This document shows positions 1-11,274 of a DNA stretch of 64,000 nucleotides, piece after piece. The position numbers and the translations under genes are program-made. The stretch is taken from contig FJUW01000023.1 of NCBI GenBank assembly GCA_900074885.1, forward strand, positions 186,001 through 250,000. Reading direction: 5' to 3'. The DNA comes from Rhynchosporium graminicola (taxonomy: Eukaryota; Ascomycota; Leotiomycetes; Helotiales; Ploettnerulaceae). Each line of letters begins with the position of its first letter. The first letter of the stretch is position 1. The notes beneath the pieces were generated by a model, which saw only the letters and a list, made by a program, of their open reading frames with translations, was not told the DNA's origin and did no database searches.

Positions 1-274
1 TGATTTGAGAAACCGAAACACCTGATCAAGGACAAACTCCTCGCGTGGTTGGGCTTTATACTCGATCTCATTAAGTAAAGCAGTGACGGTTTCCAAGATA
101 TCACGCAAACACGTACATTGGAGATATTGGTCTAGAAGTCTGTAAGAGTGTTTACTTGCACTGCTTGAGCAATTTATCGAAGATATCTTGCGTTTGGACT
201 AATAATATTATAAAATACGACAGGATCACCGAGACCAAGCTGAAGATACGTATACTACTATTGAGAAAACATAC
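1..274 (-). other. first intron and possibly further sequence of the prenylcysteine-oxidase-like gene; unplaced
   Basis: This stretch lies downstream of the exon at 275-425 on the minus strand and begins with a GTATGT donor. I could not find the expected next exon, which should start with the rest of a glycine-rich FAD-binding loop. On the minus strand from about 190 to 1 there is an open frame without stops (containing DILETVTALL and EEFVLDQVF) that looks codon-like but that I do not recognise. It may be another gene, an unrelated exon or chance. Confidence 0.3.
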
Positions 275-425
275 CAATGATTGCGATACGTTTGGCACCA
301 GTATCTGCGTAGGTAGTGCCCGGAGTATCGATCGTTGCGGCTGTAAATGGCCAAAACCACCCATGACTTTGGCCGACAAAAAGGGATGTAAGGAGCGTCA
401 GAACCAGGCTCCAGCCTGAGATCAT
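275..425 (-). CDS. prenylcysteine oxidase-like flavoprotein, first exon only (partial)
   Basis: The exon encodes 50 residues: an N-terminal hydrophobic signal peptide (MISGWSLVLTLLTSLF), a WFWPF stretch, and then KRIAIIG, the first strand of an FAD-binding Rossmann fold. This order (signal peptide, short tryptophan-rich linker, KRIAIIG) is typical of fungal prenylcysteine lyases/oxidases, which degrade prenylated cysteine in the endomembrane system and oxidise the thioether using FAD. The exon ends in phase 1 at a GTATGT donor (position 274). The start ATG at 425 follows AAA and is the only in-frame methionine. The catalytic body lies beyond the left edge, or the gene is truncated: the glycine loop that should follow is not in the remaining 274 bases. 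The gene diverges from CCT6. Confidence 0.5.
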
Positions 426-708
426 TTTCAAGACGTGATTCTGGAGAAATCCCTGTTTGGAATGAATGTTGTGTTTGTTGATTCCTCAGCCTTTGGAGAT
501 CAAGGGCGTTTGGCCTTCAGCCTCGCGTTGCACAAGGACCTGGAAATTTCGGCCGCCGTACCTATTCTTACCGAGAATACTTTCCAAGAGGCTCGCGTCA
601 ACTCGCGTCGGCCACAGGAGATCTTTTGATGAGCAATAATTAAGTTAAGATACCCCTCACAACCTCTTGAATACGAATACCCCTACTCCTATATCACCAG
701 CTGTCAAA
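426..708. promoter_or_regulatory. 283-bp divergent intergenic region between the prenylcysteine-oxidase-like gene and CCT6
   Basis: Two start codons face away from each other with only 283 bases between them, so both promoters must lie here. CCCCT-type pentamers occur close to the CCT6 start (within about 650-690), a motif bound by Msn2-like stress factors in yeast. I see no clear TATA box. Confidence 0.45.
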
Positions 709-2586
709 ATGTCTGCCGCGCAGCTTCTCAACCCGAAGGCAGAGTCAAGGGTTCGTTCGCTAGAATGCTATCAGAGAAAATATTTACTGATCTTGCCTAG
801 AGAAGAGGAGAAGCTTTGAAAGTCAACATCAGTGCTGGTGAGGGTCTTCAAGATGTTTTGAAGTCAAATTTGGGTCCTCTAGGGACGATAAAGATGTTTG
901 TATTGCAGAAACACTCTGCGTTACTATAGCTAACAGCTCTCAGGCTTGTTGATGGTGCTGGCGCAGTACGAAAGAGCTCATGATTTTTAACTTCTGCATA
1001 CTGACACTCTCTTCGCAGATTAAACTTACCAAAGATGGAAACGTACTGTTGCGAGAGATGCAAATTCAAAATCCTACGGCCGTCATGATCGCAAGAGCAG
1101 CTACGGCCCAGGATGATATCTGCGGTGATGGCACAACCTCTGTGGTTCTACTGGTTGGTGAGCTTTTGAAGCAGGCAGACAGATATATCTCGGAAGGTTT
1201 ACATCCACGGATTATCACCGATGGTTACGAGATTGCGAAGACGGAGTCCTTGAAGGTATGTTAGAATCTCCAAGTGTAAGGCTGTTGCTAACATGCGACT
1301 CTCCCAGTTTCTGGACACCTTCAAATTGGAACGAGAAGTCGACCGCGAGCTCCTCCTATGTGTTGCGCGCACATCCCTCTCTACCAAGCTTAACCATACA
1401 CTTGCCGAGAAGCTCACGCCTGATATTGTCGATGCAGTTCTGGCCATCTACCAAGCTCCAGCGAAGCCCGATTTACACATGATTGAAATCATGAAGATGC
1501 AACACAGAACCGCCTCCGAGACACAGCTAATCCGCGGTCTTGCTTTGGATCACGGCGCGAGACATCCTGATATGCCAAAGAGGGTCGAGAACGCCTTCAT
1601 CCTCAGTCTGAACGTGAGCTTGGAGTACGAGAAGTCTGAAATTAACTCGGGATTCTACTACTCTAGCGCGGAACAACGGGATAAGCTGGTTGAGAGTGAA
1701 CGTCGGTTTGTGGATGAGAAGCTGAGGAAGATTGTGGAGTTGAAGAAGGAAGTCTGTGGTAATGACCCAAAGAAGGGATTTGTTATCATCAACCAAAAAG
1801 GAATCGACCCTCTGTCCCTCGACGTCCTGGTAAAGAATGGCATATTTGCTCTTCGAAGAGCAAAGAGACGTAACATGGAGAGATTACAATTGATCTGTGG
1901 AGGTATTGCACAGAATAGTGTCGACGATCTATCGCCGGAGGTTCTTGGATGGGCAGGAAACGTTTATGAGCATCAACTCGGCGAGGAGAAGTACACATTC
2001 ATCGAGGATGTCAAGGATCCCAAGTCGGTCACAATTCTCATCAAGGGTCCAAATCAACATACCATCACCCAGATCTCTGATGCTGTCCGAGATGGTCTCC
2101 GAAGTGTCTACAATATGATTGTTGACAAGAGCGTCGTCCCAGGAGCTGGAGCTTTCCAGGTAGCACTGGCAGCTCATTTGAATAGCGAGGCTTTCCGGAA
2201 GACAGTAAAGGGAAAGGCGAAGTGGGGTGTTCAGGCATTTGCAGACGCCATGTTGATTATCCCAAAGACTCTTGCGGCAAATGCTGGCCACGATGTTCAG
2301 GACGCACGTAAGCACATCCGATCCCCTTTCATAACGTAAGCTAACAGATGCAATAGTTGCCAGCTTACAAGATGAGCAAGCGGAAGGAAACATCGTTGGG
2401 CTTGATTTGACTTCAGGCGAGCCAATGGACCCGGTGCTGGAGGGAGTTTACGACTCTTTCCGTGTTCTCAGAAACGCAATGGCCTCAAGTTCCGGCATTG
2501 CATCAAACCTTCTTCTATGCGACGAGATGCTCAAGGCAAGACAGATGGGCAGACAAGGTGGACCTGGACCTGGAATGGACGAATAA
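709..2586 (+). CDS. CCT6: T-complex protein 1 subunit zeta (CCT6), chaperonin subunit
   Basis: Six exons: 709-750, 801-895, 944-965, 1019-1255, 1308-2307, 2357-2586; phases agree and give 541 residues, the usual length. The product is one subunit of the eight-membered cytosolic chaperonin TRiC/CCT, which folds actin, tubulin and other proteins using ATP. The N-terminus [21 protein letters not shown], the ATP-site motif GDGTTS in [18 protein letters not shown], and the C-terminal [13 protein letters not shown] are characteristic of the zeta subunit. Exon 3 is only 22 bases and carries the VDGAG turn that leads into LTKDG. All introns are 48-54 bp. No defect is visible. Start chosen because [12 protein letters not shown] is the conserved zeta N-terminus and the ATG follows an AAA context. 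Confidence 0.95.
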
Positions 2587-3969
2587 AGCAGAAGTGTCTA
2601 ATTTGGGGCTCTGGCCTGTTCTTCCACGGGGCGTCTAGATTGTGGAATGTATCTTTCGGCGCTTTTCGATTGACGATGTAACACTGCATATGTACAGTAT
2701 AACACTCATCATTTCGGGAAAAGTATCAGAGGCGTATGCATCAAACGATAGATAGCGTTGGGGTCTTAGTGAAATCGACCGAATGCACGTGGTACAAGCC
2801 GAATCAATAAATTATAGTCCAGTTCCGTTTCTCCTGAGCAACTGTCTACTTCTCTCGGCTCTATTGACACTGCTAAAAAAGCTGTAGAGCTGCTCGACTG
2901 TACGCCTTCGTACCACCAAGGGCCTAGAAAGCATGATGGACGGAGCCTATTGATGACAGAGTTAAGTGGCTATTAGGGGCACTATGTGCACCTCATGATA
3001 CGACAATCGAGTAAAATTATATAACGATCTCAGGATACTTTGCTTGGTTTTCGTCTTAGCGTCACATAAGAAATTGGCCTTGAGAATTCTAAACCGCAAA
3101 ATATGCTTTTTGCTTCTATTAAAGGGGAAATGTCATCTTAGCTAGAGCTAGTCACCCCTTTGGTAGCATTGATAAAGATCTACCAAAGATAAGAATGACA
3201 AAGCTGTAGCGAGAATTCGTCGAGAAACTGTGGGTATAAGACCCGCTATATTTTGGCATTATTATCCGTCTATAACTAAATCCTAGGGAAAGTGGCTCAG
3301 GACCCGCAGGGTTGAAGTCAACTGTTGCGTAAGGTAGGAAGGATACAGTAGTACGTATTGTACCACCAGGTACGTTTCAAAATGATTATGTAACACTGTC
3401 TACCAACGAGCTCGCAATGAATATTTGGCTTCAAACAATACAGCCAAGAGAGTTTGTAGGTATGAGGGCGCGTACCTATGATATGACCTGCTCTCTCTCA
3501 CACGCTTCCGTCGGACTGCTGTGCCTGTACCTGTCTGTGCCCAGTGCCCGTGGCAGCTGGCTGATCCCCCCCACGAGTCCGCGAACCCTTCTCGAGACCC
3601 TTGCCAGTCAGTGTTTTGAGCACCTTACCCTCCCTCCCCCCTGGCTGTCTGGCACCTGGCACCCTACCGAGCCTGCGGAGCGGACGGAGCATTCGTGGGA
3701 TAATCGTGGGACATGCATTCCGCTCTCCCTGTCTTGCCTTCCTTGTCTTGAACTCTGGCTTCCTGTTCAGTCTTCCTATTTTCTTATTATATTTACATCG
3801 ATCCGTTTTGTTTGACATCTTCGTGAGCTGCTGCGCAGGTTAATCCAAGTTCCTTCTCTCCAAATGACCTTCTCAACCTCCTCAATCTTACACACATGAG
3901 TTGTGTCGCGTGCGAGCCAGCACAACCTTCAACCTACTGCACTGCTGAAGGGCCACGGAGTATCTCGAG
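2587..3969. other. intergenic, 3' region of CCT6 and promoter of the GH47 gene
   Basis: About 1.4 kb with no gene that I can support. Open frames around 3417-3843 overlap one another on both strands, lack any recognisable motif and lie in pyrimidine-rich sequence (about 3480-3790) that looks like a fungal promoter/leader. Confidence 0.6.
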
Positions 3970-6962
3970 ATGCTACGACTCCGACGCTACCGCGTGTTTC
4001 TTATCTTTGCACTGCTTTCCATCGCCCTAATTGTCCATTTGCGAAAAACAAGCGACTGGGCGCATCCAGCGCATCTTCAGGATTTTGATTCTCCTCCTCA
4101 GAAGCCGAACACCCAGAAAGATGGCGTGGGCGCATTGCCAGTCCAAACCCCTCCGCCAGCAGTGCGGAAAGAAACCCCAAAAGAGCTACCTCTTCCTCGC
4201 CCTACTGATCCGCAGAAACCGCCTTCGAAAACCGAACCTACTAGTTCAACCATAGAGTCAACGGCGGCAGAAGTGAAAGATGTGCCAAAGGTGGTCTTAC
4301 CAGACAGAAAGCCAGTAGCACCCACCAAGGCCAATGGATTTGAAACGCAGGAGGGTATACATGCGGTCTCCCCACCTGCGAGGCAGGAATTGCCCACCTT
4401 CCCTGCGGAAGCTTCTCCAACCATACATTGGGTAAAGCAGAAAGAGCACTTCCCAGTGGCTAAGGAGTCCATTATCCCGTTGCCGACTGGCACACCTGCT
4501 AAGATACCTCGAATCCAGCACAAATTTAATGACGAAACTCCAGATGCCAAGATAAACCGGGAGAAACGGCAGTTGAAGGTCAAGGAGGCCTTCAAGAAGG
4601 CATGGACAGGTTACAGATCGAAAGCCTGGCTCCACGATGAGCTAACACCGGTAACCGGAAGCTTCAAGGACCCTTTTTGTGGCTGGGCAGCAACTTTGGT
4701 CGATTCACTAGACACTTTGTGGATAATGGGATTGCACAATGAGTTTGAAGAGGCTGCTAAAGCGGTTAACTCAATCGATTTTACCATTAGCCCTCGAGAA
4801 GATATTCCAATGTTCGAGACGACGATCAGATATCTAGGCGGCCTGGTGGCAGCTTACGATGTTAGCGGTGCTAAGTACAAAAACTTGCTGGATAAAGCTG
4901 TAGAGCTGGCCGAGATCTTAATGGGAGCCTTCGATACACCTAACAGGATGCCCGTGTTGTACTATCACTGGATGCCAGCCTATGCATCACAGCCTGCTCG
5001 AGCTAGTACTCGCTCGAATCTGGCAGAACTTGGTTCTTTGTCTATGGAATTTACGAGGCTATCACAACTTACCAAGGATCCAAAATATTATGATGCTGTT
5101 GCTCGAGTCACAAACGCCTTGGCCGATCTCCAAAATCGGGGCACTAAACTCGATGGAGTCTTCCCTGACAACATTGATGCATCAGGCTGTAACAGGAGTG
5201 AGCCTCCCACGCCAATATTGCCTGTTGTGACCAGTTTTGCGATTCCTACGGAGGCTCCAATGGGATATCAAGCGCGCAACAGTAAACCATCTGGCCCAGG
5301 GACTCTTGAGGTACAACCCTCATCAGGTGAAGCCAGCAAAGCAAGCATCGCTGAGCTCGGGGATTCCAAGCGGAAGCGAGATGTCGAGGCGGGAGGAACA
5401 ATGCCTACACCTACTGTCGACTCGGTCACTGGGCTGCCTGTCGACGTTCCTACTGCAAAGGTATTACTTGGCGCTGGTCTCGGTGACTGGGATTGCGTGG
5501 CTCAGGGACTTGAATCATATATGTCTGATTATGGTATGGATAGATTCTCTATGGGGGGTGGACAAGATTCCACATACGAATATTTTCCGAAGGTATGCAT
5601 TCTTCTCGCCCTTGATATCCGTCCAAACTAACGTCAGAAAGCAATACCTTCTACTTGGCGGGCTGGACGTTACGTACCGCAAGATGTATATCAAGACTGT
5701 CGATGCTATAAGGAAATGGATGCTCTACCGTCCCATGCTTCCAGATAACGTTGATATCCTCTTCTCTGGCGCTGTAACAACTTACGGCAAACCTGCCGAG
5801 GATTTAACATTGTCTGCTGACGTGGAGCATTTGACTTGCTTCATCGGAGGCATGATTGGGATGGGAGCACAGATCTTTGGAATCGATGGCGATCTTGAAC
5901 TCGCTAAGAAGCTTACCGACGGTTGCGTGTGGGCTTACGGTGCGACCAAAACAGGGATAATGCCCGAAGGCGCACTCGTTATACCCTGCAAGAGTGCCGA
6001 GCATTGTACATGGAACGAGACATTGTACAAAGAGTCTTTGGATCCCATGGGTACCTCGAGAAACGATGCTGTGGCTGAGTATGAATTAAGCGTAAAGAAG
6101 CAAGAGGCAGAATTAGAAGCTGCGAAGAAAGGAGCTGTCATCCCGCAAACGCCTCTTAGTGACAAACCCTCCACCAAAAGCGGTGACCTTGTCAAAAGAG
6201 ATGTCTCGGGACCTTTACAAAAGCGACAGAGCTCTCCCAAGGACGACGTCCCCAAGCCAATAACTCACAATTTTGCGGCCGATGTTCCTAAGAAGAAGGA
6301 CGATACTCCAAAAGCGCAGCCTGTTCCTGCTTCAGCACCGAAGACTTCCAATGAACAATACTACGAAGAGAAATCTAATGTGGCCAAGGCCGAATTGGAC
6401 AAAATAGCCTCCACCTCAGGACACCAGGTAGAAGCTCCTCCCAATGATGCTCAAGCACCTCTTCTTGGCCAGTCCGAAACCATTCTGCTTGATCCTCCTC
6501 CTACGAAGCCACCGACACACGATGAATATGTGGCACAACGCATTGCTGAAGAAGGCCTTCCACCTGGATTCGTGTCTTTCAAAGAGAAGAAATACATTTT
6601 GAGGTCAGTTCCTCCGTAAATAGCTTTGAACTTCACTAACTAGTAAATGCAGACCCGAAGCGATTGAATCAGTATGGTACATGTACCGCATCACAGGTGA
6701 CTCGACCTGGCAAGACAAGGGGTGGAAAATGTTCGAGGCCATAATCAACGCCACGACGACAGAACATGGCCATTCAGCTATAGATGACGTGACTTTGGAC
6801 CAACCCATGGCTATGGACTCAATGGAGAGTTTTTGGCTGGCAGAGACCCTCAAATACTTCTACCTCCTCTATTCAACACCTGATACCATCAGTCTGGATG
6901 ATTGGGTTCTGAACACTGAGGCGCATCCCTTCAAAAGACCTGATGCGTCCCCTATAAAGTAA
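3970..6962 (+). CDS. GH47 class I alpha-1,2-mannosidase, type II membrane protein of ER/Golgi
   Basis: Three exons, 3970-5592, 5642-6603 and 6653-6962, give 964 residues. Residues about 5-24 form a signal anchor; residues 30-200 are a Pro/Lys-rich stem; the GH47 (alpha/alpha)7-barrel starts near 203. Family motifs are present: [44 protein letters not shown] followed after the intron by [33 protein letters not shown] and the C-terminal NTEAHPF whose Thr helps bind calcium. Such enzymes trim alpha-1,2-mannose from N-glycans. The protein is much longer than a typical 500-600-residue GH47 enzyme because of two low-complexity insertions in the catalytic domain, around residues 430-490 and around 680-840. 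Both contain dibasic KR sites (SKRKR, LVKR, LQKR). Acceptor of intron 1 was set after GAAAG so that PK is followed by Q, as in the family. Paralogue assignment (ER Mns1-like or Golgi type) cannot be made by eye. Confidence 0.9.
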
Positions 6963-7384
6963 ATGTATGACAGGGCTTGTTTTCTTGGCTTTTGAAATAG
7001 CAGTGTTGTTTGGATTTTTCGATGTTTCACAGGAGTTCTGGGTCGAGGCAGCTTCTTCTGGCCACAATGGTGGCTGAGAATTGAGTATCTGTCAGGCGTT
7101 TGGGAAATTGTCGAGCTAAGGACTCTGCCAGTCCTCTCAAATACAAAATTTACTTTTTCCTTCAAAGCAAATCTCATAGATTAGAAGCGCGGAGTGGGCA
7201 ATTCTCCTAAGTTCATTGGCATACTGAATTCTTGCTCCAACCAAGTTGATCTAGTTAAGGATTGAAGTTTCCTATGTTCATTAGAGTCTTGAGTTCAGAC
7301 CAGATGACAAGCATCTCAACTCATGAAGTGGTGAAGCTAGCAAATCAAGACCTGACAGGCACGCCAAAACTATGCGTCGCTCTT
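6963..7384. other. intergenic between convergent genes
   Basis: The GH47 gene and the CoA-transferase gene run toward each other here. I see no gene; it should hold both 3' untranslated regions and polyadenylation signals. Confidence 0.6.
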
Positions 7385-9125
7385 TCAAATACGCGGATTC
7401 TGATAATGCTTCTTCCCGAAACTCCCTTCCTCAAGCTCCCTCATGATCTTCTCATTATGCGCCCCAACACGGGGCACAGGCCCGATGATCGGCTCAACAT
7501 TACTGGGAATCGCCGGCGGAATACTAACCTTTAACGTCCCCTTCTCCGTCTTGATCTCCTTCCACCTCTTCCTCTCCCTCAGCTGGGGATGTTCCCAAAC
7601 AGCATGCATATCGTTAACCTTCGCATTCCCGATCGCGGCTTCGTCTAATCTCTGCACCACTTCCTCGGCTGTCATGCGAGAGAATACGGATTCGATGATC
7701 TGTTTGAGTTGTGTCCTGTTTTCGGAGCGGAGGTCGGCGGAGCTGAAGCGTGGGTCGGATATTAGTGAGGAATTCTGGAGGACTTTGGTGCAGAAGCTGG
7801 ACCATTCGCGCTCGTTTTGGAGACCGAGCATTATGGTTGCGTCGCGGGCTTGGAAGGGGCCGTAGGGGTAGATGGTGGCGTGGGAGGCACCGGCTCGTGG
7901 TGGCGGGCTTGCGCCGTCGTAGGAATAGTATAATGGGTAGCCCATCCATTCAACCATGCACTATATGCTGTGTTAGCGATGTGACACAGTAAGTCCTTCC
8001 AGGACTCAAGGAAACGGCAAATGCAACTCACCTCTAACATGCTGACGTCGATCCTGCATCCCTTTCCTGTCTTAGCTCTCACCAACAACGCTGCCATGAT
8101 ACTGCTAAATGCATACACTACGCAAAGGAGATTAGCGATGCTTATCCCAATTTGTTTTGGGGCACAAGATGAGGATCATGAGATGCGTCTAAAAGCCCTC
8201 TTGAGAAAGTGGAAATGAGTGAATGGAGCATCCGCAATACGTACTGCCCGCCGCGATGTCCGCAATAGAAGCCCCGACCTTTGACGGTGTCTCTTCCGTA
8301 CCCGTGATACTCAACATGCCCGCCTCAGCTTGGATCAGCAAGTCATAAGCCTTCTTATCCTTATACGGGCCATCCGCACCATATCCCGAGATGTCACAGA
8401 CGATCAATCTCTCATTCGTCTCCTTCAACGCCTCATAACCCAAACCTAACCTATCCGCCGCCCCGGGCGCCAGGTTCTGCAAAAAGACATCCGCTTTCGT
8501 GATGAGTTTCTTGAGTAGAGCTAGATCTTCAGGGTTCTTGATGTCTAATGCAAGACTCTGTTTCGAGCGGTTCGTCCATGCGAAATGAGATGAGAGACCA
8601 CCGGCTCGTGTGTCGTAGCCGCGCGCGAAATCGCCCTGCCCTGGACGCTCGATCTTCACTACTCGTGCGCCCATCTCGGCTAGTTGGCGAGTGCAGTACG
8701 GACCAGCGATGACTTGCTCTAGGGCAATGACCGTGACTCCATCTAGGGGTCTTGGTTGAGGTACTGAGCTGGTGGAAGGCGAGTTCTTGCTTTCTGGCTG
8801 GCGAGCATTTTGTTGTGAGCGGTTCTCGTACTAACATTTTTTTAGTATGGTAGAAATACTATGTCTTAGGATTCTCGGGGCCAACAGAGGAAATTGATTT
8901 ATGATCCGAGATCACTAAGATCTTAAGGGCGGGGACCGTACATACGATGAAATGTTTGTGTCTTTGTTGCTGGTCTTTCTTGCTTTCTTCGGACCTGTCT
9001 GTTGAGGAAGTTGAGAATGTGATTCGCTGTGCTAATGAGATGTTTGTTGATCTCGCGGCTTGACAGCCGAGGATCCACTTCCCGCGAGCTATACGGTGGA
9101 TACTTGATAGACACCTAGAACGCAT
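7385..9125 (-). CDS. mitochondrial class III CoA-transferase (CaiB/BaiF family), SUGCT-like
   Basis: Four exons on the minus strand: 9125-8946, 8830-8245, 8117-8032, 7960-7385; phases agree, total 475 residues. The N-terminus (MRSRCLSSIHRIARGKW) is rich in Arg and Ser without acids, as in a mitochondrial presequence. The CoA-transferase III domain begins at PLDGVTVIALEQVIAGPYC and continues with EMGARVVKIERPGQGD, NLAPGAADRLGLGY, ISGYGADGPY, YDLLIQAEAG (the Asp of this motif is the catalytic residue that forms an aspartyl-CoA anhydride in formyl-CoA transferase) and the second-lobe IDVSMLECMVEWM. Human SUGCT, which moves CoA from succinyl-CoA to glutarate, is the closest mitochondrial family member I know, but substrate is not provable here. 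A longer start at 9227 exists in frame; 9125 is preferred because it begins the presequence directly. Confidence 0.85.
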
Positions 9126-9640
9126 AATGAGATGCTGCTGCAGTTTAAGTCTTACTACGCTATGATTTTCAACATCACAATGTAAAGAAAAGGGATTCAG
9201 GATAATCCAATGTGACCGACCCCTCATACTTGTCTCCGAGGCACTAGGTAATTGGAGCTACCCCGCCTAAGTGACCGGATCACATGTTGAGAAGCAGGGA
9301 CGGCCCGGGAATGTATTCTCGGCGCATACTGGTAGTAGTCGATAGCTATGACATGACTAGCTGGCGTTTTGAGGTTCCGTTCATGAGATGAGGAGATTTT
9401 CAACAAGCAGGAGTAATAGACTCCCAAAACCTCAACTTCGTCTCCTTTGGCCCATGTCTTACCATTCAGCCGACTGGTATGATCAGTTCATCAAGACTTG
9501 CGTGGAAATGCATAATAAAACGGGGATTGGAAGTCAGTTGTCATTCTTCTTTGCCCTGTATGAAGTATTGCCTTTTCGTCACGGCTCGTATTATACACCC
9601 TGTCTCGTGATACGAGACCATATTATACATCCACCCAATT
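9126..9640. other. intergenic: CoA-transferase promoter and AIM24 3' region
   Basis: Both flanking genes are on the minus strand, so this 515-bp interval is upstream of the CoA-transferase gene and downstream of AIM24. No further gene is seen. Confidence 0.6.
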
Positions 9641-10900
9641 CTACTTCGTTTTTGGTAGAACATTCTGAGCATCCTCGAACTTAACTTTTCCATCACGACT
9701 GACTTGCGCGTAATGAAACCCAGTAGGCACATCCGTCAACTGCTTGGTTGGTTCTTCACTCTCGTTTGGCTTTCGATTAAGCGTGACAGCCGACTGTACT
9801 GCTCCTGCTGGCGTTTCCGCGATTTCGTTGACATCCTTCGAAGTCATGACGTCGCTGATCCTCGACGCTCTTGAAGATAGAAGAATTGTCGTTGGCCCGT
9901 GGAACTTGAGAAATAATGAATCTCCCCATATCGTCCTCCTAGCCGAAGTCCGTACATTGAACAGAAGACTAGTCAATCCTCTCCAGGTACTGGACTCCCT
10001 CATCACACGGAAGAACTTGATATCCGGTACCAAGTATCTTAGGCCTAGATTCGGTACCTGGAATCGCAGACTTGATGACTTAAGTCTGTATGGAAGAGGG
10101 GGGTGCTGGGTGATGGTGTATGCCACGACATTTCCTGGATGAGCCACATATTCCTCCCCAGCTCTCAGAGCGATCTGGTAGATCTGTCCAGGCCCAGCTA
10201 GAGCGACAAGTCCCCTCCCTGTGATTTCCGAATTCCCCCAATGAGCGAAACTCATTCCCCGACTGACTGTAGGCGATACAGAAAGTGTGTGTCCTGTCCA
10301 AGCAAGTAATGCTTTGCGCTGTGCAACCATCCAGTCCACGGTTCCGTTAAGATGTAATACGGTGAAAGAAGTGAGTGGTGATTTTGTTGAAATTAGAGCC
10401 GTTATTGGGCTTGTGGAGGATATTTTTTGGTATAGGAAAGGTATGCCGAGCGCGGCTCGTCGAAAGGGTCCCAGTATGGAAAGAGTCGATTGTGCCTGGC
10501 CTCTGTCAATCATAACTTTGTAGTATAGGAGTAATGGTCTACTCACATTTTCCGCCTTCCCACTGACTCCAACTAAAGTACCCATCCTGGTGTAGAGCTT
10601 CTGAGACGCTGATAAAGAAACGGACAAAAGCGAATAGGGTGCTCCTAGGACTTCGAATCGAGCGTCTGAGTAGAGCGCTTGATTAGCAAGCTTCTCTGGT
10701 CCATTGTTCAAACTTTGCATACCTGCTGAGTCCGTAGAAGCATCAATTGAGTTGCTGAGGACATCTCCAGTGAGCATCGGGGACTCTGTGGTTGGAGTTG
10801 CGCTGATCTGAATTGCTCGTCGACCGCAGGCTTCAGCGCAAGGTCGCTGAAGCTGCCGAAAGCCTCGGACGGCATTATGCACCTGTATGCGACTACGCAT
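9641..10900 (-). CDS. AIM24: AIM24-family mitochondrial protein
   Basis: Two exons, 10900-10547 and 10495-9641, 402 residues. The intron (10496-10546, 51 bp, GTGAGT...CCAG) is a multiple of three and has no stop, so an unspliced mRNA would still translate with 17 extra residues; removal restores [18 protein letters not shown], the expected AIM24 sequence. The N-terminus ([19 protein letters not shown]) is a mitochondrial presequence. The conserved core includes [38 protein letters not shown] and [15 protein letters not shown], typical of the AIM24/TraP fold. Yeast Aim24 is an inner-membrane protein needed for mitochondrial architecture and MICOS integrity. The start is the ATG at 10900, since the in-frame codon at 10927 is TTG. 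Divergent from ATM1. Confidence 0.88.
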   Translation of the reverse strand: MRSRIQVHNAVRGFRQLQRPCAEACGRRAIQISATPTTESPMLTGDVLSNSIDASTDSAGMQSLNNGPEKLANQALYSDARFEVLGAPYSLLSVSLSASQKLYTRMGTLVGVSGKAENVSRPLLLYYKVMIDRGQAQSTLSILGPFRRAALGIPFLYQKISSTSPITALISTKSPLTSFTVLHLNGTVDWMVAQRKALLAWTGHTLSVSPTVSRGMSFAHWGNSEITGRGLVALAGPGQIYQIALRAGEEYVAHPGNVVAYTITQHPPLPYRLKSSSLRFQVPNLGLRYLVPDIKFFRVMRESSTWRGLTSLLFNVRTSARRTIWGDSLFLKFHGPTTILLSSRASRISDVMTSKDVNEIAETPAGAVQSAVTLNRKPNESEEPTKQLTDVPTGFHYAQVSRDGKVKFEDAQNVLPKTK

Positions 10901-11274
10901 AATCGGTCTTTGCGTTGCTCGGAGCAATCAATACGAGAATACTTGGGGTTGATTCTCGTCTGAATTTCTTGGTTTGGTGCCTCAGGCGAGAGCTATCTGA
11001 ACCCGGGCCAAATCCACTGTGTCGATGGCGTAATAAGCTCGGATTGTCACACGACGACGACAAGCAGTTCTCTGCGACGATTGTCGATCAACTCGTTTTT
11101 GCTATTCTCAATTGTTTCCTTGTTGTGAGTGGATGCGGTATTTAGGAAGAGCTTCTTCTGCGGACTGAAGACAGCTTATCGCTAACCCCTCCATCGTCTT
11201 GCGACCAGCAACAAAACGATGAGGCGAGGATTCACATGAGCAGGGGCGATTGAATAGTGACGGGTGTAGCAAGC
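10901..11274. promoter_or_regulatory. 374-bp divergent promoter shared by AIM24 and ATM1
   Basis: Start codons of AIM24 (minus) and ATM1 (plus) are 374 bases apart with no gene between, so both promoters occupy this interval. Both products are mitochondrial, which suggests but does not prove joint control. Confidence 0.6.

Noticed and set aside
3417..3843. Overlapping open frames of 80-132 residues on both strands
   Set aside because: Pyrimidine-rich promoter sequence, no domain, no conservation signal, and mutually overlapping frames.
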